DNA from: Pseudomonadota bacterium | GTDB lineage: Bacteria > Desulfobacterota > Desulfobulbia > Desulfobulbales > SURF-16 | Direction: 5' to 3' | Assembly (NCBI GenBank): GCA_018816555.1 | Contig: JAHIVT010000041.1 | Span: 1-64,000, forward strand | Length of the DNA stretch: 64,000 bases | In this document: positions 17,907-26,882 of the stretch, piece by piece | How positions within the stretch are numbered: position 1 is the first letter of the stretch | Layout: each line of letters opens with the position of its first letter | Translations under genes and position numbers: made by a program | Notes under the pieces: generated by a model | Told to the model about the DNA's origin: nothing | Databases searched by the model: none | The model's input: the letters and a program-made list of their open reading frames with translations, nothing else

Positions 17907-19520
17907 TTATCCTTTATCCCAATGGCAGCCGGTACACTGGGTTATCCCAGGCTTTAACCTCAATTTGTTTTTGCGTTGCGAACCTTCGGCCGAAGCAGGG
18001 TATTTGATAACTCCCAGATCGTGTGGATTATGGCAGGTAGCGCAGACCACCTTGCCATGATACAGGGGTAACTCGACCCCGATCCTTTGTACAGAGGTTT
18101 CAAGGGCTTTCAAAATTTTTGCTGAAGGTGTTACCAGGTGACGGCCTCCTGCGGGATGGTTTTCACTGAAGCCCGGATGGCATCCGATACAGTATTCATT
18201 GGGGTCATCAACTATAAATATAACATTTTTCGGCCCGAAAAGGTAGATATCCGGAAGGGATGCATGACATAAAAGGCATGTTTCTTTTCTGATGTGACCA
18301 TGTTCATCAACCTGCAGGTGAGGATTTAAACGACGATAGGTCTCCTGACGATGACAGAGAAAACAGAATTCGTTGCGCGACAACCCGGTTCTGCGCAGGA
18401 AGTTGGGATTTTCCTTGCCCACAGAGTCGATATGCCGGGCGGTTTCCTGCAGGGATGACTGGTGGCAGGTCTCACAGGAGAGTTTCCCGTTCTGCAGAGG
18501 CATGTCCGGAGGTATCTTCACCTGTTTTGAGGGGATAATGCCCACCGGATGAATATCAGCCCTGGCAAACTCTGACTTGTGGCAGCGGTTGCAGAGCTCG
18601 TTGAGATCGCCACTGCCGAGAAGACTCGGATTTCCTTTGGATGGAGCGCCCTTGTGGCAGGAAATGCACATCAAGTTTTTCCAGTGGGGATTGATATTTC
18701 TGGAAACTGCTGCCAGCTTGAGGTATTCATTGGTGATCAGATGGTTTTCTTCCACTTTGCCGTGATGGATATGGCAGCTTAAACAGTACATCTGGCCCTG
18801 CTGCAGGTTGCTTGCGGGATCAAGCAATTCCTGGACAAGGGGATCCGGCAAGGGGTCGAGATCCTTGTAGTGGTTTTTCCTGAGCGACCAGTGGCAGAAG
18901 AAACAGACGGCGTCAACTTCATCCTTGGCCATTTTCCCCTTATTCTTTCTTTTCTCCGGGGTGGCGATATGACAGAAAACGCATGTTGTGGTGTCTGTGG
19001 TATGCGGCGAAATGCCGGCAAAATGTTCCTTATGGCAGATGGAGCACAAGCTGGTGCGGATAGTCTGGTGTGAGGTATTGTTTCCTCTGAGAAGATACGG
19101 GGTAAACTTATCCTGGTGTATGTAATGACAGGTCAGGCAGACAATCTTTCCCTGATATATGCCATTGCCCAGGGGCAGGTTGAAATTATCCAGTCCGGCG
19201 AACTGATTGATCGGCTCTATCCCCAGCGGGTGAAGATTAGCTCCGGCATGGCACATCTCGCAGAGACTGATACTGTCAGCACTGATCAGGCCTTCTGCCG
19301 TTTTGCCGTCTTTATCCTGTAAATGGCATTTGTTGCAGGCCATGCCATGGGGGTTGCCTATGGTCTCAAGAGGAGGAGAGGGGATTGTCAAGCCGTCATT
19401 TGTTCTGTGCAGCCTTCTGTCGGGTGAAATAGTTACAGATTCAGCAGAAATTGCCGTTGGAAGACTTGCGATGAGTGTTGCTGCCAGAAAAAAGAGCGAT
19501 GCGATGCAGAAACGGCCCAT
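17907..19520 (-). CDS. secreted 15-heme c-type cytochrome
   Basis: The 537-residue product has a cleavable signal (ends PTAISA) and 15 CXXCH motifs by direct count, from CNKCH to CTGCH. There is roughly one heme per 36 residues and many extra His residues for bis-His ligation. Pairs such as CEMCH…HPLG…CLTCHYIH and CHPGF…HPAGG…CATCHNPHD match the doubled-CXXCH repeat type found in large respiratory cytochromes. There is no membrane segment beyond the signal, so it is expected to be periplasmic or exported. It starts one base after the 22-heme gene, so the two are surely co-transcribed and probably act as one electron wire. Confidence 0.94.
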   Translation of the reverse strand: MGRFCIASLFFLAATLIASLPTAISAESVTISPDRRLHRTNDGLTIPSPPLETIGNPHGMACNKCHLQDKDGKTAEGLISADSISLCEMCHAGANLHPLGIEPINQFAGLDNFNLPLGNGIYQGKIVCLTCHYIHQDKFTPYLLRGNNTSHQTIRTSLCSICHKEHFAGISPHTTDTTTCVFCHIATPEKRKNKGKMAKDEVDAVCFFCHWSLRKNHYKDLDPLPDPLVQELLDPASNLQQGQMYCLSCHIHHGKVEENHLITNEYLKLAAVSRNINPHWKNLMCISCHKGAPSKGNPSLLGSGDLNELCNRCHKSEFARADIHPVGIIPSKQVKIPPDMPLQNGKLSCETCHQSSLQETARHIDSVGKENPNFLRRTGLSRNEFCFLCHRQETYRRLNPHLQVDEHGHIRKETCLLCHASLPDIYLFGPKNVIFIVDDPNEYCIGCHPGFSENHPAGGRHLVTPSAKILKALETSVQRIGVELPLYHGKVVCATCHNPHDLGVIKYPASAEGSQRKNKLRLKPGITQCTGCHWDKG

Positions 19521-19521
19521 T

Positions 19522-22263
19522 TTATTTTACCCCGTTGTTTTCTTTATCCTCGCCGGCAGGTTGTCTTTGTGTATCAGACTCAACTTGGTCGGCGGTGGGC
19601 ATCGAAATCCCTAAAATACTCTTTTTCTCATTGGCATTATGGTAGAATCTATACAGTAAAAGGGTTTTAATTCCATGGCAAGCATAACACAATTCATTTC
19701 TTGCACCTTTTCTGAGAAAACTGTTAACAACAGTGCCCTCAATGTTTTTCCCTGACCCGGCAGTGTCTTCATTTGCGTCCCAGATATGCGGATCATGACA
19801 GGTGGAACAGGTTATTTCCCCGGAAACCGCCTTTTTACCTTCCTTGGTATATAAAGGAATGGGATCAGGCGACGGGCCGATGGACAGCAGGATATTCCGG
19901 TAAGACTTGTGATAGCCGAAATAGAATTGTTTCGGATGTATGCCGGAGGAAATGACCTTGCCTTTACCCGCACCGTTTTTGGCGTGGCAGCCGTTACAGG
20001 CTTTCTCGATGAAGTCCTGTCCGGTATCATCCAGCGTGTAATTCCACAGCAGGGTTTTCTCAGGAGCATTGTGAACGGCATGGCATGGTGAGCAGACTGA
20101 CTCTTCCTTGGCCATTTTTCCGCTTTTATTCAGCGATGTGGGAGCTGTTACCCGCATGTCATGATCGGTTCCGGTGACAAAGCTTTTGCGCAGGTGGCAT
20201 TTGGCGCATAAAGTCGGTTTTTCCAGATTGGCGCTTCTGAGGAAACTGTTGTCAGCAGTGCCCTCAACGTTGCTGCCCTTCCCCTTCTTGCTGAGTTGGG
20301 AATTCCATCTGTGGGGATCATGGCAGGTATGACACTCCATAACTGAGGTGCCGTCAGACAGTTTCCGCAGGGGCAGTGACAGGTTGTAGGTGTCTTCTAT
20401 TTTGACGTTCACCGGATGGGTGTTCTGTCCCAAGGTCTTTTTATCCGCCGGTCCTTTCTTGACATGGCAATTCAGGCAGAGAGAGGAAGGGGATGTGGGT
20501 TTTGTGTCGAATTTACGCGCCCAGAGGTACGGACCGCTGGCCTGATGCGGCACATGACAGGGTGAACAGACACCTGATTGACCGGCGGTCTGTTTAGCGA
20601 TATTGTTCTCTTTGGGCGCAGTGACGGTGAGGTCGTGATCAGTGCCTTCCACATAATACTGCTCCACATGGCATGAGGCGCAGAGAGAACTGTCCGTGCC
20701 GGAACGCTTCCGCAGAAAACTGGTGAAGGGTGTCCCTTCATCATTAATGCCTTTGCCCTTCTTGCTGCTCTGTGAGTCCCACCTGTGGGGATTATGGCAG
20801 GTATGACACTCCATCACTTCATTTCCATCCGTTTTGGTATAAAGCGGCAGTGTTTTCGGATCCTTCAGCTGATCGGCTTTTTGCATGGCAACGTTGACCG
20901 GGTGGGTGAACCTGCCCACCGTCTTTTTGGCTGCGATGCCTTTGTCGTTATGACAGGTGAGACAGAGTTTGGACGGTGAAGACAATGAAGCGGGATCTTT
21001 TACTTTTCGTGCCCAGAGATACGGACCGGTGGCCTTATGCGGGATATGGCAGGCAGTACAGACACCGGTCTGTTTTATGGTCTGCTTGAGGACATTGATC
21101 TCGTCTTTTGCCGTAATGCTGAGATCGTGATCGGTTTTGTCAACCATATACTCGCCCTTATGGCAGGTGGCGCAAAGGGAATCACGCTGGCCGGCTAGGG
21201 CCTTGGTTCCCGGTTCGTGCTGGTGGACCTTATGGCAGGTGTAACAGTAGACAGTATTGTCGGTCCCGCCGTCAAGTTTCACATGGCTTGCCGGATCAAG
21301 CTTGTATTTGACATAAAGGGGATGGTTGCTTTTCTGCCAGTCGGCAGCGGAGGATCGGTCGGCCTTGTCTGGATGACAAAGCTGGCACAGTGATTCTTTA
21401 TTTTTTACCAGGGCTTTTGTACCCTTTGGAAATTGATGCACCTTGTGACAGGAAAGACATTCGAGGTTGTTATTCGGGCCTAACTGAATCTTTACCCCCC
21501 CGACATTGGGATTTTGTTTAAACTCCACGAGCAGGGGATGGTTGACCTGCTTATTCACCGGGGCATTGGGAGCATCGTATTCACCCGGGTGGCAGAGCGT
21601 GCAGAGGGTTGATTGTTTTTTAACCTCGAAAAGGAGATTTCTTTCCACGCTGCCATGGGCGGTATGGCAGCTTTCACAGATAACAAAATTGGTATCTGTG
21701 GCGGATGGTACAGCACCCACAGCATATAACTCTTTCGGGATAGGCCGCTTGCCCTCATGGGTAGGATGGTTAGTCTTGTCCTGGACCGCCTGATCGACAT
21801 GGCACATCTCGCACATTATGGAATCTTTATTGGAGATACGCAGAAAAATGGTGCGTTCTATACTGGTATCCGTGGTAACGGAGTGCGCGGAGTGACAGGT
21901 GGCGCAGACAACTTTACCATCTTGAGAAAGCGGAAACATTTTCGGAATTTTGACTTTGTCCGAAGGGAGCATATCGGTTTTATGCCTGTCCAGTATCCAT
22001 ACCTTCTTCCGGGAGTCATCAGTTGACCCGTCATGGCAGCTGAAACAGATCATTTCTTCGCCGGCGACATCTTCTTTCTCATATCCCACCAAGGCAGTTC
22101 CATGTCCTTCGAGGAATTGATCAATCCATCTGAAGTGACAGATGGCACATTCACGGGCAGAATTCTGGGTCAGATTTCCGGCTGCCTGTACATTTGGTGC
22201 AGGCGGCAGAAAAAGTGTAACCGCAAGGATCAGGATGAATGAAAAAGGTGATAACCGGCGCAT
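19522..22263 (-). CDS. secreted 22-heme c-type cytochrome with repeated tetraheme modules
   Basis: The 913-residue product has a signal peptide (about 1-27, ending NVQA) and 22 CXXCH motifs by direct count, starting CAICH at 39 and ending CYACH at 859. Residues 215-350 show two diheme repeats of about 72 residues (LCTLCHPGEY…CLSCHKVHQ and LCQLCHPDKA…CYTCHKVHQ). Residues 362-857 consist of three tetraheme modules of about 160 residues with recurring TDHD…A, GPYLWARK, HPVNV and HTCHxPHRW. It has no membrane span after the signal. The likely role is long-range electron transfer across the periplasm or outside the cell. The acidic, heme-free tail after residue 870 is odd. Confidence 0.95.
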   Translation of the reverse strand: MRRLSPFSFILILAVTLFLPPAPNVQAAGNLTQNSARECAICHFRWIDQFLEGHGTALVGYEKEDVAGEEMICFSCHDGSTDDSRKKVWILDRHKTDMLPSDKVKIPKMFPLSQDGKVVCATCHSAHSVTTDTSIERTIFLRISNKDSIMCEMCHVDQAVQDKTNHPTHEGKRPIPKELYAVGAVPSATDTNFVICESCHTAHGSVERNLLFEVKKQSTLCTLCHPGEYDAPNAPVNKQVNHPLLVEFKQNPNVGGVKIQLGPNNNLECLSCHKVHQFPKGTKALVKNKESLCQLCHPDKADRSSAADWQKSNHPLYVKYKLDPASHVKLDGGTDNTVYCYTCHKVHQHEPGTKALAGQRDSLCATCHKGEYMVDKTDHDLSITAKDEINVLKQTIKQTGVCTACHIPHKATGPYLWARKVKDPASLSSPSKLCLTCHNDKGIAAKKTVGRFTHPVNVAMQKADQLKDPKTLPLYTKTDGNEVMECHTCHNPHRWDSQSSKKGKGINDEGTPFTSFLRKRSGTDSSLCASCHVEQYYVEGTDHDLTVTAPKENNIAKQTAGQSGVCSPCHVPHQASGPYLWARKFDTKPTSPSSLCLNCHVKKGPADKKTLGQNTHPVNVKIEDTYNLSLPLRKLSDGTSVMECHTCHDPHRWNSQLSKKGKGSNVEGTADNSFLRSANLEKPTLCAKCHLRKSFVTGTDHDMRVTAPTSLNKSGKMAKEESVCSPCHAVHNAPEKTLLWNYTLDDTGQDFIEKACNGCHAKNGAGKGKVISSGIHPKQFYFGYHKSYRNILLSIGPSPDPIPLYTKEGKKAVSGEITCSTCHDPHIWDANEDTAGSGKNIEGTVVNSFLRKGARNELCYACHGIKTLLLYRFYHNANEKKSILGISMPTADQVESDTQRQPAGEDKENNGVK
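19693..21180 (-). repeat. three tandem ~160-codon tetraheme modules inside the 22-heme gene
   Basis: The modules cover residues 362-525, 526-683 and 684-857 (20689-21180, 20215-20688 and 19693-20214). The heme motifs recur with spacings of 158-164 residues (Cys364, 528 and 686; Cys402, 566 and 724; Cys434, 596 and 756; Cys486 and 644, with Cys819 slightly further out). Modules one and two are the most alike; the third has diverged. This points to growth of the protein by internal duplication. Confidence 0.85.
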
Positions 22264-22268
22264 AATTT

Positions 22269-23318
22269 TTACTGACCCTGTCTTTCCAGAATCAGCACCC
22301 TGTTGTTGAACATTTCAACGACATAAAGACGGTTACCGGAAATAGCCATTCCCACCGGTGTCTTGAATTTGGTAATCTTTCCGTTACTGTCTCCGACGAC
22401 ACCAATAAGCCCTCCTTCCCGTTTGAAAACCTGAACAACTCCTAAATAACTATCTGAGATGAACACCTCGTTTTTTTCGTTTACCACCACACCCTTTGGT
22501 CTGAAAAATTGACCGGGTTCAATACCCCATTCACCTATGAAACGGGCAAACTTACCATTTGATTCAAGAACCTGTACCCGGGTATTGATGGCCTCTACAA
22601 TATAGATCCTGCCCAACCGGTCAATATCAATCAGAAAGGGGAAGCGGAATTCACCAGGATTGCGGCCCATTGTCCCTGTGGACCAGAGCAGTTTGCCGGA
22701 ACGGTTCATTGAAACAACCCGGTGATTATCGTTGTCCACTACAATATACGTATTGTCAGGTCCGAAATTGACATCAGTAGGATCGCTCGGCTTGCCGTTA
22801 ACAGAGGAGGGGACATCAATGTAATGAGGAGTTTTCTCTTCCGCGGCAAAGAGGGCAAGTCGGTGATTTCCCGAATCCGCCACAACCACATCACCCCCAG
22901 GTGAAACATCGATACCAAGGGGCTGTTTGAGAATTCCCGCACCTCCCAGGGTAAATATTTGTTCTCCCTTGGGGGAATATACTCTGACCGTGTCTGCTGT
23001 ACCGTCTAAAATGAAAATCCTGCCGCTCTGGTCAACGGCAACATCACTGGGAAGTTTCATTGAGCCTGAGATCGACAGGACAGGTTGGAATTTAACAATA
23101 TTTGGTGCGCCATCTTGAGCAAAGATGATGGCCGGGAAAAAAACCGATATGATAAGGAGGGGAAATAATAACCAGCACCTTTGGTTGTTTCTGCACTGTC
23201 TTCCTTCACTGCCCTTATTGCCAGCTTCAGCTGATGTACGGGTTAACTGATCCAGATCAGCTGAGCTGGCAATGGGGCAATGCATATCGACAGAATGTTC
23301 TCGCAGGCAAAGGTGCAT
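22269..23318 (-). CDS. NHL-repeat beta-propeller protein, exported
   Basis: The product has about 349 residues. After an unusually long polar leader comes a hydrophobic signal or anchor (WLLFPLLIISVFFPAIIF). A run of six or so NHL-type blades follows, each with patterns such as GxIxIxDxxxxxVxVxxxxG (DQSGRIFILDGTADTVRVY; LGRIYIVEAINTRVQVL; KNEVFISDSYLGVVQVF). NHL propellers are binding scaffolds and have no heme. Similar proteins recur in multiheme-cytochrome clusters, where a structural or docking role is suspected but unproven. The start is uncertain. The longest reading begins with TTG at 23330, and ATG 23318 has a short-spaced AGGA. The gene lies five bases before the 22-heme gene and about 20 after the cytochrome b-c fusion. 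Confidence 0.85.
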   Translation of the reverse strand: MHLCLREHSVDMHCPIASSADLDQLTRTSAEAGNKGSEGRQCRNNQRCWLLFPLLIISVFFPAIIFAQDGAPNIVKFQPVLSISGSMKLPSDVAVDQSGRIFILDGTADTVRVYSPKGEQIFTLGGAGILKQPLGIDVSPGGDVVVADSGNHRLALFAAEEKTPHYIDVPSSVNGKPSDPTDVNFGPDNTYIVVDNDNHRVVSMNRSGKLLWSTGTMGRNPGEFRFPFLIDIDRLGRIYIVEAINTRVQVLESNGKFARFIGEWGIEPGQFFRPKGVVVNEKNEVFISDSYLGVVQVFKREGGLIGVVGDSNGKITKFKTPVGMAISGNRLYVVEMFNNRVLILERQGQ

Positions 23319-23338
23319 GGTCCTAGTCAAATGTGGTC

Positions 23339-24931
23339 TTAGTCAGTGGAACGGTTCTCCATTTTCAGTTCGTTCATTTTCTGCTTTCTCATCAGATCGG
23401 GATCGAACATGGTCGGGAGATAGAACTGCATGTATCTATTGATCATATCAGCAACCTCTGTCCGATAGAGACTCTCGGCACGTTTTGGTGGATAGCCTAC
23501 CCGTGCAAGATCTATATAAGGTTGTTTGCTGTTGTGGCATTCCGTACACTGAACCGGTTTTTTTGCCATGTTCTTATGGATAATTACTTTTGCCTTACCC
23601 TGTTCCTCAGGAGTCAGAATATCTTTCTGAGCAATGTAGGATTTAATAAAGTTGGGATCTTCAGCCTCATCCATGCGGCGAATTTCATTGCCGTTGTTGC
23701 TGTCTGATACAAGTACCGGGATGAGTCTTGCTCCGTAAACGCCGTTACTGCCCTCAATTTTATCGATCTTCTCATCCGTCATGTTGTCAAACCAGACGTA
23801 GTTGAATTTGCCGGAGAAATTTTCCTCACGGTCATGGCACACCTCACAGGCCATGAAATAACTATGCATGTTAAGGAAAGAACGGATATCAGGAGCCTTG
23901 CTGTGCGGTAAGGTGCCATGACAGGTCACACAGAATTGCGGGTTCGCTAGCTTTAAATTCACGGTATCATCTACGTTGTGGAAATGCCTGGTATACTTCG
24001 CCGTATCCCCACTATGGATTAATCTATCAAAGCCGGTGCTTGGTGTTTTGGCCTTGGCTGAATAGGTGGGTGGAAAATAAAGAAGCTTGCCCAGTAAAAA
24101 CATTACGCCCATAAAGAAAAGAATGGAACAATAGGTCATGAATTCGACGAACACTTGTTTGACGGATTTCGGTCCGTGGTGACCATGGTGATCGTGTTCA
24201 TCGACCGGAGCGAGTTTCCCTTCTGCAACCAGGCGGTTGTACATGGCGCCATGTTCGATTTTCAGATGGTGGTTAGACATCTTGCCGTCTATCCAAACCC
24301 TGCTCATGGGGAACTGGCCAGGTTTAAAGTGCACCTGATAAAAGTGCCATACGATGATGGCCATGGTGGCCAGGCAGGCCTCCATGCCGTGAATCATAAT
24401 CGAGAGATCAAGAACGAATTTGCTCCAGTATACTTCCGACCAGAGGAAAATACCGGTCACGGATATGATGATGGTACCCGCTACCAGAGCCAGATATTCA
24501 GCCTTTTCCCTGTAATCGAAACGTTCGAATTCAGGCGGTTCCGGACGCTGACCGAAATAGTATGCCATATTTCCGATGATATCCGTCACGTCTTTTAATG
24601 TGGGGATCATGGCGAATATGAAAGACCGCCCGGCCTTGGTGAAAATACAGTAACGGACATGATCGAGTCCGCCGATTATCATGATTACCCCGGCTATCCT
24701 GTGAACAAGTCCACGATATTCGAATATGGTAGTTCCATATGATCCCAACTTGAGTATCCATGCCTCAGGCATCTTGAGCATGTATCCGGTTATTACCAGG
24801 ATAAAGAAGGTCACAAAGGTTATAAGGTGCTGAAGGCGCTCGGGGCCGTTCAGCCTTACAATTTCCTTGGGGAGGTTGTCGTTGTTATGCATCATCTCAC
24901 CATCTTTGCCAATTATTTTATCGGAGTCCAT
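23339..24931 (-). CDS. cytochrome b (FdnI/HydC-like) fused to a triheme c-type domain
   Basis: The 530-residue product begins with a four-to-five-helix cytochrome b module (about 20-215). This has conserved His residues in RLQHLITF, GLVHRIAG, LDHVRY, IHGMEA and VWHFYQVHF, typical of the diheme b subunit of formate dehydrogenase and NiFe hydrogenase. A further helix (about 260-280) precedes a periplasmic C-terminal part with three heme motifs, CVTCH, CEVCH and CTECH. The same b-plus-c fusion idea is seen in the Geobacter inner-membrane protein CbcL, which takes electrons from menaquinol. I infer the same entry-point role here, feeding the multiheme proteins encoded downstream. An alternative ATG lies 12 codons on. 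Confidence 0.92.
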   Translation of the reverse strand: MDSDKIIGKDGEMMHNNDNLPKEIVRLNGPERLQHLITFVTFFILVITGYMLKMPEAWILKLGSYGTTIFEYRGLVHRIAGVIMIIGGLDHVRYCIFTKAGRSFIFAMIPTLKDVTDIIGNMAYYFGQRPEPPEFERFDYREKAEYLALVAGTIIISVTGIFLWSEVYWSKFVLDLSIMIHGMEACLATMAIIVWHFYQVHFKPGQFPMSRVWIDGKMSNHHLKIEHGAMYNRLVAEGKLAPVDEHDHHGHHGPKSVKQVFVEFMTYCSILFFMGVMFLLGKLLYFPPTYSAKAKTPSTGFDRLIHSGDTAKYTRHFHNVDDTVNLKLANPQFCVTCHGTLPHSKAPDIRSFLNMHSYFMACEVCHDREENFSGKFNYVWFDNMTDEKIDKIEGSNGVYGARLIPVLVSDSNNGNEIRRMDEAEDPNFIKSYIAQKDILTPEEQGKAKVIIHKNMAKKPVQCTECHNSKQPYIDLARVGYPPKRAESLYRTEVADMINRYMQFYLPTMFDPDLMRKQKMNELKMENRSTD

Positions 24932-24964
24932 AGCTGTTATCCCAGATGATTGTTTCAGCTTTTC

Positions 24965-26164
24965 TTAATGAAGCTTACCTTTGCTTTTGTTGATAAGTAT
25001 TCTTATAAAATCAAGCATCTGGTGTGCCATCATTCCTCCAATCACCACGGTGATCAAAAGAGTATATACATATTTTACTATGATGTAGACTTTGCGTTGG
25101 AAAATCTGCTGCTCGTCAAGCTTGGTGATATCCACATCCTCAGACGTGACGGCGCTGAGATCACGGAAGCGCCTTTCCTGTTTCAGACTATCCATTTCGT
25201 TTAAAGTAGCTTCACCCTCGACATAGGCGCTAACCTTTTTCTCAAATCCGCTGCCGGTAGGATGAATTTTACCTGTGGCAAACTGCTCGGTGGCTTTGGG
25301 ATGACATACCTGTGTACCGTTGAGATTGGAACAGGTCGCCTGCAGATTCTGCTTATGAACCGCTGAACCGGGATTGGAGCCCGTTTTCATGGAATGAACC
25401 GTGAAACCGACAGGGGCATGACAGCTGAGGCAATCAGGCATATTCGGGTCGCCATACAAAACACCTTTCCAGTGGAAGGTATCTTTATAGTTGGACGTGG
25501 CAGTAAGCCCATGTCGGGCCATCTTCTTTTCGTCCTTATGGCAATCGAGACAGAGTTTAACGGTCTGTACAGCTGTTTTTGACCGGTGCATCCGGTGGGC
25601 GAAATGCTGGTAGAAGCGATTGGTCCACTCCTTGTTCTCGTGGCAGCCCAGGCAGCGCCGCAGGGCATCTTGTGAAATGCCGGCCTGCATTGTAGTGAGG
25701 TCGCTGACAGGTTGGTAGACAGCATTCACATGGCAGTCGGTGCACTGGGGTAGATCCTCGGTGCATTTTTTGGTCATCTCGGGGGTGTACAGACCATGGA
25801 TGCTTGTATTGAATTCAGCATAAATGCCGCCATGGGAGAATTCTTTGTCGGTGGATGGTTCCTTGAGATGGCACTTGGTGGAGCAATCCACTTTCTTTGC
25901 ATCGGTGTGGGGGATGACATCAAGATTCAGATGGCAGTTCCTGCACAGGACCTTACCATGAACGGAATTGATGTATATGTCCTCGCTGACGTAAAACAGG
26001 CGCGATTTGCCTGTTTGTGTGTCAATCCTGCCCAACCCGGGGTACTTGTGACATACGCTACATGCTTCTTCATCCGCCGCGTAAATGAAGGATGGAGCAT
26101 TCAGCGTTGAAACCATCCAAATCATTAGAAAGAGGCAGACACATCTGCTTAAATGATTTTTCAT
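24965..26164 (-). CDS. membrane-anchored multiheme cytochrome c (six CXXCH plus CX3CH and CX8CH)
   Basis: The 399-residue product starts at ATG 26164, directly behind a GGGAGGG ribosome site; a longer reading from 26203 lacks one. It has a signal peptide (ends FIYAAD). Six standard heme motifs are seen: CSVCH, CRNCH, CTDCH, CLGCH, CLDCH and CLSCH. Two non-standard motifs occur at positions where hemes would be expected, CSTKCH (CX3CH) and CSNLNGTQVCH (CX8CH). A single C-terminal transmembrane helix (about 355-377) ends in a short basic cytoplasmic tail. It is the first gene of the nine-gene block, 33 bases before the cytochrome b-c fusion. It is probably the periplasmic partner of that quinol oxidoreductase. 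Eight hemes are inferred, six are certain by motif. Confidence 0.9.
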   Translation of the reverse strand: MKNHLSRCVCLFLMIWMVSTLNAPSFIYAADEEACSVCHKYPGLGRIDTQTGKSRLFYVSEDIYINSVHGKVLCRNCHLNLDVIPHTDAKKVDCSTKCHLKEPSTDKEFSHGGIYAEFNTSIHGLYTPEMTKKCTEDLPQCTDCHVNAVYQPVSDLTTMQAGISQDALRRCLGCHENKEWTNRFYQHFAHRMHRSKTAVQTVKLCLDCHKDEKKMARHGLTATSNYKDTFHWKGVLYGDPNMPDCLSCHAPVGFTVHSMKTGSNPGSAVHKQNLQATCSNLNGTQVCHPKATEQFATGKIHPTGSGFEKKVSAYVEGEATLNEMDSLKQERRFRDLSAVTSEDVDITKLDEQQIFQRKVYIIVKYVYTLLITVVIGGMMAHQMLDFIRILINKSKGKLH

Positions 26165-26882
26165 TATCCCTCCCTCATCATGTGTTTCTGTTTGTTCAAA
26201 CACCGCTCAATGCATAAAAAAAGTGAATTTCAGGATCACCTCATTAAATGGGGCGGACCCTGGTGTGATTCACTATTCAAAATGAATTTTGCGGTATTTT
26301 TAGAAATTATGAGTTGTCTGTTTTAATAAAAAAAAATCGCCCCAAAAAAAAATAAATTCTCTCTTCTTTCATTCAGAATGAAGAACTTAACTCTCTTTAT
26401 ACTACATGCTCTGCTGAAAATTGAAAGCAGTAATTAACCAAGATTTTTATTATTTTAAAAAAATAGTAATAAAATTGGCTATTCATTTTATAGCAAAAAT
26501 TATAACAGATTCTGTAAAAAAATGAATGCTCAATTTTTGCTCGCGCCAGTATAACTACTTAGCAATAAATTTGCGGTGTGGTAAATTGTCGCAGAAAGCA
26601 GAATCTGATTGTTTTTTGGCGGCAAGAGAGGGTGGTTGAATTGTTTTTTTACCTTGCCTTACATTAGCTTTTTTTTAATTTTTTCACTATCTCAATGAGT
26701 TAAGTTTTTTGTGGTACAGCCAATGATGGGAAGAAAGATGAGGAGTGATCAGTGTCGCGGATTTGCAAATAATTATATTGCTTTTGTTTTGATAACTAAT
26801 TGATTGGGTTGAACATTTGCCGGAAGAGAATTTCTGATCAAAAAATGGAGCAAAGGTGACGAGTTGCAGCAGGCCTGTATCA
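26165..26882 (-). promoter_or_regulatory. AT-rich upstream region of the cytochrome operon
   Basis: These 718 bases are gene-free and strongly AT-rich, with phased A/T runs (for example two A9 tracts at about 26328-26352). They contain the end of the ATPase transcript and must contain the cytochrome-operon promoter. I found no clear -35/-10 or sigma-54 (GG-N10-GC) element. The imperfect inverted repeat GTGAATCAC…GTGAT…ATTCAC (about 26228-26270, read on the minus strand) lies some 70-110 bases before the first start. It is the best candidate for a regulator site. Confidence 0.4.

Noticed and set aside
19693-21180. repeats considered as a CRISPR or transposon array
   Set aside because: The repeats are in frame, about 480 bases long, diverged and encode heme modules, so they are internal gene duplication.
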